Assembly: GCA_001579985.1 (NCBI GenBank)
Contig: LRSR01004023.1
Coordinates: 1-42,249, forward strand
DNA length: 42,249 bases
Direction of reading: 5' to 3'
Source: Hypsibius dujardini
Lineage: Eukaryota; Tardigrada; Eutardigrada; Parachela; Hypsibiidae
Below the pieces are notes generated by a model. That model saw only the letters and a program-made list of their open reading frames with translations, searched no databases and was not told where the DNA came from. Positions within the stretch are counted from its first letter, which is position 1. Each line of letters starts with the position of its first letter. Shown here piece after piece: positions 1 through 10,780 of the stretch. The translations under genes and the position numbers were made by a program.

Positions 1-57
1 GACAGACAGACAGACATACAGATAGACAGACAGACAGACAGACAGACATACAGATCG
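1..57. repeat. CAGA tetranucleotide array in an ACE intron
   Basis: Imperfect (GACA)n with CATA and GATA variants, cut by the window start. It lies just before the first visible ACE exon. Confidence 0.9.
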
Positions 58-131
58 ATAGACGGTTTGAATTCTTAGTTTCTTACATGTGGCTAAAATA
101 TACCGAAAGTACGTCTTTCTTTTCCCGCTAG

Positions 132-826
132 ATTGCCGCATCGCAAGTGGCTGCGGAGTTCGACAAGAAGTTCGGTGAAGCTGTCAAACGTGATTTCAAC
201 CTTAGCATGATCACCGACCCTAAGGAAAGACGCCTCCATGACAAGATCACCAAACTGGGTGACGCCGCATTGAGCGCAGAGAAATTCAAGGAGCTCCAGG
301 ACATCGGCGCTCGGATGTCCGGGATCTACTCGAAGGCTCAAATCTGCTTGGACTCAACTGTCACCGATCTTGCGAAGTGCCCGACGGGTCAGGTGTTAGA
401 CTTGGAGCCGCATATCACGCAGATTTTGGCCACCAGTCGGGATCCCGTTCTGCTGAAGCATGTCTGGAAGGCATGGCGCGATGCAACCGGCAAGAACATG
501 CGCAAGGATTATGAGCGATATGTTGAGTTGAAGAACGAAGCGGCTAAGGAAGACGGTACGTTCGCGACCTCTTTAGGCTCAGTGAATGCAATTACGGTAC
601 TGCCGTCGTAAGAGCATAAGTTGTAGCGCACCTGCAGTCAAGCAAGGGCACATGCAGATGCATTTGAAACACTGATAGATCCTACCACGAGCAATCTAGA
701 AAACCCGACAAACAGAAACAGAGAGGCAGGCAGACGGCCGGACGGGCAGAGAGTCAGACAGACAGACACACAGTCAAACAGTCAGACAGACAGGCAGACA
801 AACAGACACACAGTCAAACAGTCAGT

Positions 827-885
<59 letters not shown>

Positions 886-3800
886 TAGACAGATAGACAG
901 ACAGACAGACAGACAGACAGGCAGACGCGCAGACACCGACAATTGGCAGTGTTTTTTTCAATTGTGACAGGATTCAACAGCAACGGCGATTCCTGGCGGT
1001 ACCCCTACGTTGAAGTGACTGAAAATTACAACGACACCCAATTCATGGCTGACATGCGCGCCGTCTGGCAGCAACTTACCCCGCTGTACAAAGATCTTCA
1101 CGCGTACGTGCGGTTCAAGCTGAAGCAGCAATACCCTACGGCCACGATCGCCACCAACGGACCCATCCCCGCTCATCTTCTCGGTACGCATTCTCACTTG
1201 ATTTGTTATAATTACATGTGAAATTAATCTCATGCTTCTCACTCATTTATACAGGCAACATGTGGGCGCAGACTTGGGGTAATGTGCAGGGCTTCTCGCA
1301 GCCTTATCCGGGCGAGGTCCCGCTCGACGTCACACCGGCCATGGTCAATCAGAGTTACACCCCAATTAGGATGTTCCAGACGGCCGACAAGTTCTTCACC
1401 GATTTGGGATTGATCGCCATGCCGAACGAGTTCTGGAACAAGTCGATGCTGGAGAAGCCGACGGACGGTCGTGTGGCCAACTGCCACGCCTCCGCTTGGG
1501 ATTTCAGCAACCGCAAAGACTTCCGGTACCGATACCTTCCCATTAATTTCAACGTGAACGTGAAACTGTTCGACTGTTTTATATGAAAGGGAAATTGTAT
1601 CGTTGCAGCATTAAGCAGTGCACCGACGTCACCATGGATCAGTTGCTCACTGTCCATCAGTAGGTTTCCAATTCCACTTATTGCAGTGTAGAAGCAGTTT
1701 GAATTTAAAATTTAATCACAGCAAAGACTGAATGTAAAATTCATTTCAAAGTTAGTTTAAATGATAAATCCTTCTCTTCCATAAAAAGATAGAACCATAA
1801 AAAAAGAAAGAGTGTTTTTTGCAGTGAGATGGGACATGTGGAGTACTACTTACAGGTTCGTGCCTCCCGTATACCATCAAATCTGTGGCTATACTCAATC
1901 AATCAATCAATCAAGGCAGAGGATCAATATTTTTATCGCTTAATTAATTCCAGTACAAAGACCTGCCATTGCCGTTCCGCCGCGGAGCGAACGACGGATT
2001 CCATGAAGCCAGTAGGTTTCCCATCCTCTTGATCAATGCCACGTCCGAACAAATCGCCGTGCAAAAATGATCATTAATGTGCAAACATTTCCACAGTCGG
2101 GGATACTCTTTCGTTGAGTGTGGCCACTCCGGCGCATTTGAAGAAGATCGGCCTGATCACGGGCGAGATCGGAGGAGAGAGTGAGTTTTTAGGCGGACCC
2201 TTAAATTTCCAGAATCGAAGGAACCAGTTATTATTAATACAATACTGGTTAAAAATCCTAAAAAAAATTCCTAAAAAAAATTCTAAAAAATTAGTCCTAA
2301 CTTTTTTTTTCTCAATTACGCAGAATCCGATATCAATTTCATGTACACGACCGGTCTGGAGAAGATTGCCTTCCTGCCGTTCGGGCTGATTATGGACCTC
2401 TACCGCTACGACATCTTCGACGGCAAAATCCAACCGGCAAACTACAACGCAGAATGGTGGAAATACGCGTACGTACATACGTGGCAAAAACCTTGCGCTA
2501 ACCGAGTTAAGCACTTCAACTCGGTGGCTGTCTGCAACAGCCATACAACGAGTGTAATGACTTAACTCAGTTAGCGCAAAGTTTTTGCCACGTGTGAATC
2601 TGTGGCCGGAGACTTCCGGTCGATTTCCTCCGATGTGTCATGATTTAATTAAACGCTCCCTTGTAATCGGCCTGCAGTTTGGATTACCAGGGAATCTGCT
2701 CGCCGGTCACGCGGTCAGAAAATGACTTCGATCCGGGCGCGAAATATCACATTCCCGCAGATGTGCCTTATATGCGGTGAGTCCCTGCTGGCGTCGTTTC
2801 TAAAATCCAATCTATCAATCTATCAATCAATTGGCAGTTTATCAGTCACTTCAATATAAATACATATACATACAAACATAAACAAACGTACTGTACTGCC
2901 GCGATTTTAAGGGTGGGTTTAGCCCCGCCCACCCCTGATAGACTGTACGTGACGTCAGGAATTCACTTCCGTTCATCAACGGCCGACTTCGGCCCGGCAA
3001 AAGCGAAGTGAAACCAGTGAACACAAGTTGGACGGGGGGTCGGTCATTTACGTTTAGGGCAAAGAACCCACCCTTAAAATCGTGGCAGTACAGTACAAAA
3101 CACAAACACAAACATACATAGAAAACTGTTTTTGATCAATTCCACTAACCGACTTTTAAATGGTTTCCTAAATGGTTTTACATCATCAGGTACTTTGTGA
3201 GCTTCATCATCCAATTCCAGTTCCACAAGGCCATGTGCACCGCGGCGAACCAAACGGGACCGCTGCATCAGTGCGACATTGACGGGTCCAAAGCAGCTGG
3301 AGCACTGCTCGCGTAAGTACCGCGCACATGGCGACACCTCGCATCGCGAAGTACCAAAGCATGAACCGTCTTCAGTCGAATGATGTGATGCTTTGCAGTG
3401 AGACCTTGAAGCTCGGCTCCTCGGAGCCCTGGCAAATTGCCATGGAAAAGCTGACCGGCACCAAGAAGATCGACGCCGGAGCGCTGCTTGAATTCTTCAA
3501 GCCCGTGCAGGACTGGCTGAAGGCGGAGAACGCCAAGAACAACGTCACCGCTGGATGGGAAGGTACGCAAAAATTGTACATGCCCCATTCTCCAAAATAT
3601 TAAACCTGTTATAATTTGAACTCATCCTCCTAATTACAATCGGGTTATTATGCTTCATTATTACAGGTTCAGCTGTTTGTGAACAACAAGATGTCGTACC
3701 CACAGCGGCGGCGGGTTCTTCGGCTGCTCCGGGATCTTCGGCTGCTCCGGGATCTTCTGCTGCTCCGGGATCTTCCGCGGGTCCGGGTTCTTCGGGAGTT

Positions 3801-3902
3801 CCAGTCCCGGCCACCACGACTACTTCAAACTCCGCATCGGGGGTATGGGCGTCATCGGTGCTGTTGATATTGACCGTCGCACTTGGTGGCTTGAACGCCT
3901 GA
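132..3902 (+). CDS. Angiotensin-converting enzyme-like peptidyl-dipeptidase (M2 family), 5'-partial
   Basis: Zinc dipeptidyl carboxypeptidase of family M2, expected at the cell surface or outside the cell. Exons by GT/AG and frame: 132-555, 971-1183, 1255-1525, 1609-1659, 1825-1855, 1954-2011, 2097-2180, 2324-2468, 2678-2776, 3190-3312, 3399-3562, 3667-3902 (632 codons plus stop). The HEMGH zinc motif is split by the intron 1660-1824; the third ligand lies in GANDGFHEA (exon 6). [14 protein letters not shown] carries the conserved His/Tyr/Arg substrate and chloride residues, so the enzyme looks active. The last exon encodes a GSSAAP repeat stalk, a TTTT stretch and a hydrophobic end ([15 protein letters not shown]) with almost nothing after it, which suggests a GPI anchor signal or a tail anchor. 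The signal peptide and first exon(s) lie before the window. There is one M2 domain. The family call is sure; the exact splice sites are likely. Confidence 0.95.
716..932. repeat. CAGA tetranucleotide array in ACE intron 556-970
   Basis: About 215 bp of degenerate CAGA/CAAACAGA units fill much of the intron. The array ends about 40 bp before the acceptor at 970. Confidence 0.9.
2479..2592. mobile_element. Inverted-repeat MITE, GTGGCAAAAAC family, copy 1 (ACE intron)
   Basis: The arms GTGGCAAAAACCTTGCGCTA and, on the other strand at the right end, GTGGCAAAAACTTTGCGCTA match over about 35 bp. The interior has a second small palindrome (GGCTGTCTGCAACAGCC). A close relative lies at 22479-22592. 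The element starts about 10 nt after the donor at 2469 and has no coding capacity. Confidence 0.85.
2891..3093. mobile_element. TA-flanked MITE, CTGTACTG family, copy A (ACE intron)
   Basis: 203 bp with about 30-bp terminal inverted repeats beginning CTGTACTGCCGCGATTTTAA, flanked by TA on both sides (2889-2890, 3094-3095). TA target duplication is the Tc1/mariner habit. It sits in the ACE intron 2777-3189. Related ends occur at 7054 and 38297. Confidence 0.85.
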
Positions 3903-4532
3903 TAACCCTGTGTATGGTGTGTGGTATGGGTGATGTGTTGCAGTTTTCAGTATATACAGACAATGTAATGAGGTTTTATAGATTTTTAATTATGCCGACA
4001 AAGGCAGATTGCTTATCCGGTACAGTATGTAGTATTATATGTCCACCTTATCGAATTGAACCTAAACGTGGCACGGAAAAGTCAACCACACAGAATTGAA
4101 ATGCTTTACACCGTGGAAAGGTGAATTGCTTTTACTTACATAGACCGGCACAGACACAGACACCGACACAGACACAGGCACAGACACAGACACAGACACA
4201 GACACAGACACAGACACAGACACAGACACAGACGCAGGAACTGCCAACGTATTACTTCTTGTATTGATATAGGGTCGCCGCTTTGAATTACAGTGAAAAC
4301 AGTATGGTACATCTGCAAAAGTGTAAGCCATTGTTACTTAAATCAATACACACGTATACATACGGTTATCAGGGAAGTTTGTAGACTATACCCCATCACG
4401 ACGACTATAGCTAGATTACAGGAACTTCCGTCGAACTGACAGTAGACTTTTCCTCCACGTGTGAAGCATATACTTCATGTCGTTCGTAATTCAGTTTTCC
4501 AGCACATTTTTGCAGTTGGATTTTGAATTAAG
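3903..4532. other. Intergenic, ACE to PLA2-like gene
   Basis: ACE 3' flank and upstream region of the next gene. It holds a (CAGACA)n array at 4141-4232 and, around 4050-4130, a stretch that weakly resembles the interior of the GTGGCAAAAAC MITE (TGCTTTACACCGTGG). I see no convincing gene or TATA box. Confidence 0.7.
4141..4232. repeat. (CAGACA)n microsatellite
   Basis: Near-perfect hexanucleotide CAGACA array, upstream of the PLA2-like gene. The same unit recurs at 5286-5413 inside that gene. Confidence 0.95.
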
Positions 4533-5757
4533 ATGCCATCGAAAATTATGCAGAACCACTTCCTTTCCACTGTGACCGTCCTTTTTCTGTTTGCCTCCTT
4601 AATTGGCGATGTCACCGGCAAAGTCGACGAAACGGTTGTGCGAACTATCACCATCTCTAAAGAACTAACCATGCGGCAGTACTCCGATGGGATAGACAGC
4701 GTGGTAGCCATCTTCTCAGCGGACGACGACGAACTGCTGGAATGCCATGTCGAAAAGGCCAACTCGGTTTTCACCCAGGTGTTATTCAGTCATGCCGTGG
4801 AGAACCCAAATCGAGAGGAGCAAATGCTAGTGCAAATGGACGTGGCACGACTCGCCCGGAAATGCAAGAAAATGATGCGCGATATAGTAAGTCTTCTAAT
4901 AAGATGTTGAATGTTAAGGCTTCCTGTTCTTTGGATGTACCGTCAACGTTTTGCAGAGAAGAATACCAGAAGGCGAGCTGAGCCCCACTGAGAAGCGAAC
5001 CCGGGCTAGACTGGACTTAGATGTCTTAGCCGATGGAACGGATTTCTGTGCTCGCCAGGTGGTTGCGGATGGATCGCAGCAAGCGGTGGTTCCTTCTAAC
5101 GCCACGGACCAAGGCAATAGCAGTCGTACCAAACTGGAAGGGGAAGGAAAGGCTCTAAAGGAGAGTCCGTTAGACAGATGCTGCGAGGCATGGCAGAGTT
5201 GCACCCCGCTCCTCCATGGTGAGAGCAGCGTCCGAGAAGCATAATGACAAAAAAGTCATTTAGACACGTAAACACAGCTGTCACGAAACAGACACAGACA
5301 CAGACACAAACACAGACACACAGACACAGACACAGACACAGGCACAGGCACAGGCACAGACACAGACACAGACACAGACACAGACACAGACACAGACACA
5401 GACACAGACACAGACCGAACATTCAGTAAGAGAGACACCGATTCTGAAATGCACCTTGTGGATATAGCCCGACCTATTTTTGTAGCTCTATCATCCGCAA
5501 ACGGGCTTTTCAATCCGTACTTTTGGCCAATTAGGAGCTGTGAATGTAACGAAAAGCTTCGAACTTGTCTGGCGCATCTGGCAAAAGACGGTGACACAAA
5601 CCAGCGGAAAGCCGCGGCTGCTTTCAGTGCAGCCTTCTTCGACGAAGTCCAGCCAAAATGCTTTACCGTTGGGAAGGAAACAAAGTGTACTGATTACGAT
5701 TTGTGGCACACAAGATGTCTTGCGAATGAGGAAGTCGAAGTGTTTAAAATCATTTAA
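4533..5757 (+). CDS. Secreted group III phospholipase A2-like protein, predicted inactive
   Basis: Exons 4533-4886, 4957-5218, 5414-5757; 319 aa. Residues 1-30 look like a signal peptide (STVTVLFLFASLIGDVTGK). Residues 31-140 have no similarity I recognise. The group III PLA2 signature follows: FCARQ where the calcium loop should be, CCEAWQSC at 193-200, CECNEKLRTCL at 248-258, then a C-terminal Cys-rich part. In active members the double-Cys motif holds His-Asp and the CxC motif ends in a catalytic Asp. Here these are W197, Q198 and N251, and the glycines of the calcium loop are missing. It is therefore probably a non-catalytic secreted paralogue (binding or scaffold role unknown). The reading frame is intact with AATAAA at about 5768, so it is not an obvious pseudogene. 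The acceptor of exon 3 lies at the edge of a CAGACA repeat; 5414 is chosen because it keeps frame. Confidence 0.8.
5286..5413. repeat. (CAGACA)n array in PLA2-like intron 2
   Basis: About 125 bp of CAGACA/CAGGCA units running directly into exon 3. Each unit offers a CAG, so many potential 3' splice sites are stacked before the exon. Confidence 0.95.
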
Positions 5758-6352
5758 TCCTATGTTAAATAAAGAAGAAGGGCGTTGTCTACTATAAAAA
5801 TTGGCAATAACTCTGCCTAAAGTGTTTTTTAGGTTTTATGTGTATTCGTGCGAGTGCTTCTTGGTAAAGAAGTGAGCAGTTCGAAGTTGCCGATTGTCAG
5901 CTCTTGAAATGGCTTGAAAATTAAAGCGTGGAATTTGCGGTTTTAAATTTTTGCCGCAGAGTCGCTTTATCAGCTGCTGTTTACCCGCGTCACGTATACA
6001 CATTTTCGTTCCGTTTCCTCGGGCATTATTTTGCTCACTTTGATTGTTGCCCTAATTTCGGTGGTTACAGAAATTTACTAGTAGAATTTTGACGTGGCAG
6101 ACTCGCACCACAGGAATTTTTTAATTCCTGAACTTCCTGATTAAAGAAAAGTTGCACTTTTTCAGTCGCAGTTGAATTGTGAACTTTGCATCGAACAGTC
6201 TATTGCTTGATTGCTTGATTTGCTACCTTTATTTCGGTGGTCTTCCCGGTGGTCTGCATCAGTCCCCCTGCCACGGATTATCTTACCGAATTTTATTTTC
6301 CAACACTGAAAGAGGTTGTGTAGTAGATTTTTGATCGGGAGGCAGCTTTTTA
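5758..6352. other. Intergenic, PLA2-like gene to small TM gene
   Basis: 3' flank with the AATAAA of the PLA2-like gene near 5768, then unique AT-rich sequence. No gene, repeat array or element recognised. Confidence 0.6.
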
Positions 6353-6923
6353 ATGCAGTGGCCGCGGGAAATGGCAATTAATTTGTGCTCCACACCCGTG
6401 ATAATGCTGGCGTTGATGGTGCCCGGCCTGATTATCCTCCTGGTGGACCATCACAACCGGATGGAGGAGGAGATGTTTATGGCGCATTTAAAGAAGAATC
6501 CAAATTTGACGCAGCGGGTGGATGCAAATGGAAAACCTCTTGGCCCGGAAGCGCAAGGTTTGTGGTGTCTTCCGCACGTGGCCAAAATGTTGAACTGTTG
6601 GAGTAAAAGTGAATGGAGCAAAATATCAGAGTGGGAGTAACTCCTACACTCATAGTTGCTTGGTTGACTTCTTTAATCAATGCAGGGTTTTGGCCACGTG
6701 TGTAAATAACACGATCGATCAATCAACCATTTTACCCAGTCATTCATTTCATTCATTGATTCTGCTCTTCTGTTTCCAATGAATCAACGAATCAATTGAC
6801 GCTGACTAACTCGCATTCGTTTCTATTATAGGTGTCGGTTTAGTGGGTCTATTTCGTCATGATCACCACACGGATCACGATCACGGATCAGGCGAAAAAC
6901 ACCCGGCGGAACCGCCCAAATAA
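6353..6923 (+). CDS. Small single-pass membrane protein with His-rich tail, unknown function
   Basis: Exons 6353-6557 and 6832-6923; 98 aa if the first ATG is used. The second ATG (6371) has a better context (purine at -3, G at +4) and gives 92 aa. Visible parts: one hydrophobic segment near residues 16-32 (VIMLALMVPGLIILLV), an acidic and basic juxtamembrane stretch, and a C-terminal tail rich in His and Asp (RHDHHTDHDHGSG) that could bind metal. The intron has a good acceptor and a branch-point-like CTAAC, and is mostly a 128-bp inverted-repeat element. The join keeps frame through G/GT. I do not recognise the family. It could be an accessory subunit or a lineage-specific peptide; function is not inferred. 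Confidence 0.6.
6575..6702. mobile_element. MITE-like element with CACGTGGCCA ends (small TM gene intron)
   Basis: Ends CACGTGGCCAAAA and, inverted, CACACGTGGCCAAAA; TA follows the right end. The terminal match is short (about 14 bp) and the interior is AT-rich without coding capacity. It begins 17 nt after the donor at 6558. Confidence 0.55.
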
Positions 6924-7960
6924 TTTTGAAAAACTTTGAACGAGTTGAATTGCAGCCAAGAAAAACATCTGTGATAAAAGCGAAGCTCAGCTGTTTCGGT
7001 CATTCTGGTTAATCCAGTCAATCAATCAATCAACAGTTGTTGTGCTGATAATACTGTACTGTCGCGATCAATTGGTGCTGCTTTTTTAGATCCACCGTAT
7101 ATTATGACCGGAGTGAAGCACAGTATATGCAGTCATAATATACGGGTGGGTCTAAAAAGCAGCAGCGACTGGCCGCGACAGTACGAGTACTGGAGTTTTG
7201 GTTTTCATGTTTGAATTTTGAGCCTTTAGCTTTCGGATGCCTTCTATCAAAAAACTTTTGGTATGGCAATAAAATTTTGTTTTTTTATATCTAAAAGACA
7301 AAATCAACGAACGCGGCCAAATGGAGAACAACGAATAATGATGGCGTCCAATATTTGTTGCGTCCAACGAAACTGCCAACTTGTCTTGTTTTAAATCACG
7401 TGTTTGAATTTAAATTAAATTAAATGCATCAATTACTGTAAGTTCACTAGTATTTAAAAAAACAATACATTTTATTTAAAAGAAGCATTTAAAAAAAGGG
7501 GGGACAATATTGAAAAGGGGAGCCGATGGGGAAGGGGAGGACTACACCGGTTTCCTTTAAAAATCATTTTAATAAATTATCCTAATATTTGAAGTTAATT
7601 TTGTTATTTGAAATAACAATATCCTATTAAATGCTATTATCGATTTCTATTTTTCTGACTTTAAATAAAAATATACTCTATTTAAAAGCCAAAACCGCTT
7701 TTCGAGCCATTTAGATCTTTTAAATATATACACGATACTACTGCCAATGCCAACTTTAGTCGAAGAGTAAGCCAGAAAGATAACCGGCAAATTTCATGCA
7801 GGTGACAGGTAAGAATTATTATGCAGTGAAACTGCAAATTAAGCAGTAAGTCAGTAGTCAACAAATAATACAGTACAAAAAGTTCCGTAATTAGCCTCCG
7901 CTGGCGTGAGAAACTTTCAATACATATTTCCTTGAGATAGAAAACAAACTTAAAAGCCAC
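6924..7960. other. Intergenic, small TM gene to RNF170 3' end
   Basis: Convergent 3' flanks. It contains the TA-flanked MITE at 7054-7187, then a very AT-rich stretch (7400-7960) in which I see no gene. Confidence 0.6.
7054..7187. mobile_element. TA-flanked MITE, CTGTACTG family, copy B
   Basis: Left end CTGTACTGTCGCGAT after TA; right end inverted with one inserted base before TA (7188-7189). The interior is a long palindrome (GCTTTTTTAGATCCACC paired with GGGTGGGTCTAAAAAGC). 134 bp, non-coding. Confidence 0.75.
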
Positions 7961-9572
7961 TCAAAACGCCCGGAAACCTTCTCGTCGGTTCGGCTGCGGC
8001 GGCGCGTTAATCGGGGCCGCACGGTTTGCGACAACCGCACGCCACACACCGGCGACCTGCGCCGCCAAGATTCCAAACGCAGCCAAGTCATCCATCAGAC
8101 CGAACACGCCCATAAATGCTTCCGGGAGCAAGTCGAACGGCATCAAGAAGTACACGACAAATGCGATCGCATAGAATGCCATGCGTCCGTGGAAGAGCAG
8201 ACCGAGTCCGTCGGTGATGGTGACGTTCCGGCCAAAATGCGTGAGGATGCCAGGCAGGTCACGAATCTTCTCCCACAGGGAGCGCGGTTCGCCAGAGAAG
8301 CGCCGGTTGTAGGCGCGAATTTCGGTCTCCACGGCGGCCACACGGTCCAGGTCCTCGGGAATGGCCGAGCCGGGCCGCATATCCCGCATTAAAAGAGTGA
8401 CACGTTGTCGGCACACTGGGCATTTCACGCCGGATGTCCCCCACGTGCCTTGTTTCCAGTATGCGATGATACAGTTGCCTGAAACAGACGGCAATGGTTA
8501 CGGGATTTAATGTTGTGGTCAAAAAAAGAAATCGAAACATATTTTTGTTTGAAATCAATCAATCAAGCAAACAAGATCTGCACAGATTGAATGGTTCTTA
8601 TAAGGCCACCAATCGATCAATCAACCGCCAACAACTACGTTGCAACCAATCGATCAATCAACCGCCAACAACTACATCCAACCAATCAACCAATCGATCA
8701 ATCAACCGCCAACAACTACGTTGCAACCAATCGATCAATCAACCGCCAACAACTACATCCAATCAATCAACCAACCAAAGCAACCAATCGATCAATCAAC
8801 TACCTAGCAAGCAATCCATCAATCAACCCTCAACAACTACGTTGCACCAATTCATCAATCAACCACCAACAACTACGTTGCAACCAGTCCATCAATCAAC
8901 CGCAAACAACTAGGTTGCAACTAATCCATCAATCAACCGCCCACAACTACGTTGCACCCAACTCACCGCAAAATAAATGTCCACAATTAGTCTGTACCGG
9001 CAGCTCCGCTGGATCGAGCAAACAAACAGGACATCCCGTCTCCGTACTGCGAAAATTATTCCCCGATCCATTGCCGTTTGACGTGGTAACCGGTGGCTGG
9101 TCACGAATGTGTTGCGAAGTCAACAGTTGGCGCACAACGTTGATGAGATCCCGGTATTCCGGTCGAATTGTTCGCGCTATCGAACTCAACCTGCACAGAA
9201 GAAAATGCCTCAATCATGTATAGCAAAACAATGGCACTGACAGAAGAAAATCTTTGCTCGCGGCAGAAGACAGCTTGAATGGTGGCAAAAGTAGCGCACA
9301 CAGCTCGGTCGATCGATTGATTGATCATTTCTCATGACAAAAAATTGATCATTTGATAATTTTTTCATAACTCTGTGGTCTGTCTGCAAATTCACTTCGA
9401 AAACCTACACGTAGTGTTTGAAGAGAGACCAAGCGATCACGGCGAGGACAATCAAGACGACCAACACGATGAAGCCACGTCCAAGCCATGAGATGAGACT
9501 TTCTATGAATCCTCGTTGGGGCGGCGGCGGTGGTGTGGTCATTCCGAGGAAATCAGTCATCCATTCAAACAT
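7961..9572 (-). CDS. RNF170: RNF170-like ER membrane RING-type E3 ubiquitin ligase
   Basis: Three exons read on the minus strand: 9572-9409, 9190-8967, 8478-7961; 301 aa. Exon 1 (55 codons, short and easily missed) encodes a proline run and one TM helix (GFIVLVVLIVLAVIAWSLF). Exon 2 has the family's pre-RING helix (RPEYRDLINVVRQLL) and the first RING half, CPVCLLDPAELPVQTNCGHL. Exon 3 has the second half (CPVCRQ), the conserved YNRRFSGEPRS block, and two C-terminal TM segments around YAIAFVVYFLMPFDLLPEA. In vertebrates RNF170 ubiquitinates activated IP3 receptors at the ER; the same role is likely here but is inferred. RING ligands are all present. The 3' end faces the small TM gene. Splice phases fit (2, 1, stop). 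Confidence 0.92.
8600..8960. repeat. Intronic minisatellite (CAATCGATCAATCAACCG core), RNF170 intron 2
   Basis: About 8-9 degenerate units of 33-45 bp, each with a CAATCAATCAACCGCC block followed by AACAACTACGTTGCAACC or AACAACTACATCCAA. It is confined to this intron. It reads as an open frame on the plus strand (Asn/Gln/Ser-rich) only because the unit lacks stops. Confidence 0.9.
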
Positions 9573-9731
9573 TTTCACAACGGTTAAAAATAAATAAAAG
9601 ACACTGTAGAGATCTGAATTTAATTTTGGCTTGAGAATGCAAATGGAGGGAGCATAAAAGCTTTCGCGGCAATTTCTTTTTGAGAAACGGATTTTCCACT
9701 CGTACCGATGGACACACCGTTAAAATGCTTG

Positions 9732-9768
9732 GCTGACCGAGTCAAGCCATTTGACTCGGTCAGTCCAC
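9732..9768. repeat. Perfect short hairpin
   Basis: CTGACCGAGTCAA, loop GCCAT, then TTGACTCGGTCAG: a 13-bp perfect stem about 160 bp upstream of RNF170 exon 1. It is probably a remnant of an inverted-repeat element; the surrounding AAATGCTT resembles the interior of the GTGGCAAAAAC MITEs. Confidence 0.7.
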
Positions 9769-9859
9769 GCAGCAATCCGTTGAGCGAGCCCACTGGCTTC
9801 ATTCGGTCCGCCATGCGTCCTGTCCGCGTGTGTGTGCGGTGTGGTGTACACCGTAGGTA

Positions 9860-9971
9860 CACACGTGGCCACAAGGCTGGGTGTTTAGCTCAAACTCGGG
9901 CCACGCAATTTTGCTTGCGCCCATCTATAAAATGGTTCGAACTCTGCCACCCAGTAATCTGGCCATGTGTG
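9860..9971. mobile_element. Short TA-flanked MITE related to the API5 intronic elements
   Basis: Begins CACACGTGGCCACAAGGCTG after TA and ends, inverted, CACACATGGCCAGATTACTG before TA. Next to the right end it shares GGGTGGCAGAGTTCGA-like sequence with the elements at 29248 and 30575. 112 bp, so an internally deleted relative. Confidence 0.7.
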
Positions 9972-10710
9972 TACGACGTACTGACGTCATTGACGTCACA
10001 GTGGTCGTCCTTTCTTATGTCTACGCAGTGTTATTAACAGGACAAAAGATTTGCGCATTTTTCTAGCTCCAATAGTTTTTTTTAAATATTAACCTTGACT
10101 TATTTTTCTTGTAAATAGTATAGACGAAACAATTAATCATTGATCTCGATGGCTGGTCCAGGTTGGATCATGGACGAGTGGAGGCATCTACAGTACTAGT
10201 AAACTCGAGCAGGCATGCTGATTGATTGATTGATTGATTGATGGATTGACGGATCGGTGGCGTAGACTTTATCAACGCAACGCCCAGAAAACTAATGCAA
10301 GAAGCAATACCTAAACATTTCCCTTATTTATAATCAACTATTTTCTATTCAAAAAGTGAAAATATTCGAGATATCCGATAGGTTATACGAAGTACAGGTA
10401 TAACTCGCGGACCGCGACCGCAGATTATTATTCGATGTCGAGATGGAAATCTAAAGGCTATACAGATTTTTCAGATTTAAGTAGAGAAGGAAAAAAGATT
10501 GTAAAAAGTGCCAGACCTGTGAACAATATTATGCGTTAGGACCGAGAAGTTTCTCGACGGTTCACGACATTGCTTTAGTTGCGGGTTGTGGCGATCATGA
10601 CATCATTTTGCTCGTCATTGTGCCAGTTGTAACGACGTTCAAGCCGGTTCACCACCAGCACTCATCCAGCCTACTGTGTTAAATGAACGCAAAAACTGCC
10701 AGCTGCAGCA

Positions 10711-10717
10711 TGACTCA
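10711..10717. promoter_or_regulatory. TGACTCA AP-1/CNC-type site upstream of p62
   Basis: TGACTCA within GCATGACTCATGAC, about 60 bp before the TATA box. In vertebrates p62 is induced through NRF2/AP-1-class elements of this kind. The site is absent from the aligned promoter of the duplicated copy. Function is inferred. Confidence 0.4.
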
Positions 10718-10773
10718 TGACTTCCATCACAACGCGTTGTGTTTACGTTTTTCCGACACCAGCTGTGTGCTGG

Positions 10774-10780
10774 TATATAA
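10774..10780 (+). promoter_or_regulatory. TATA box of p62
   Basis: TATATAA in GGTATATAAAAGTCG, about 150 bp before the start codon. The duplicate has GGCATAGAAAAACC at the matching place, so its TATA box is lost. Confidence 0.6.

Noticed and set aside
5244-5429. Thr/Gln and Arg/His repeat peptides over the CAGACA array
   Set aside because: Translations of a hexanucleotide microsatellite inside an intron.
8494-9223. Asn/Gln-rich frames on the plus strand
   Set aside because: They are the RNF170 intron minisatellite and antisense of RNF170 exons 2-3, without a coding signature.
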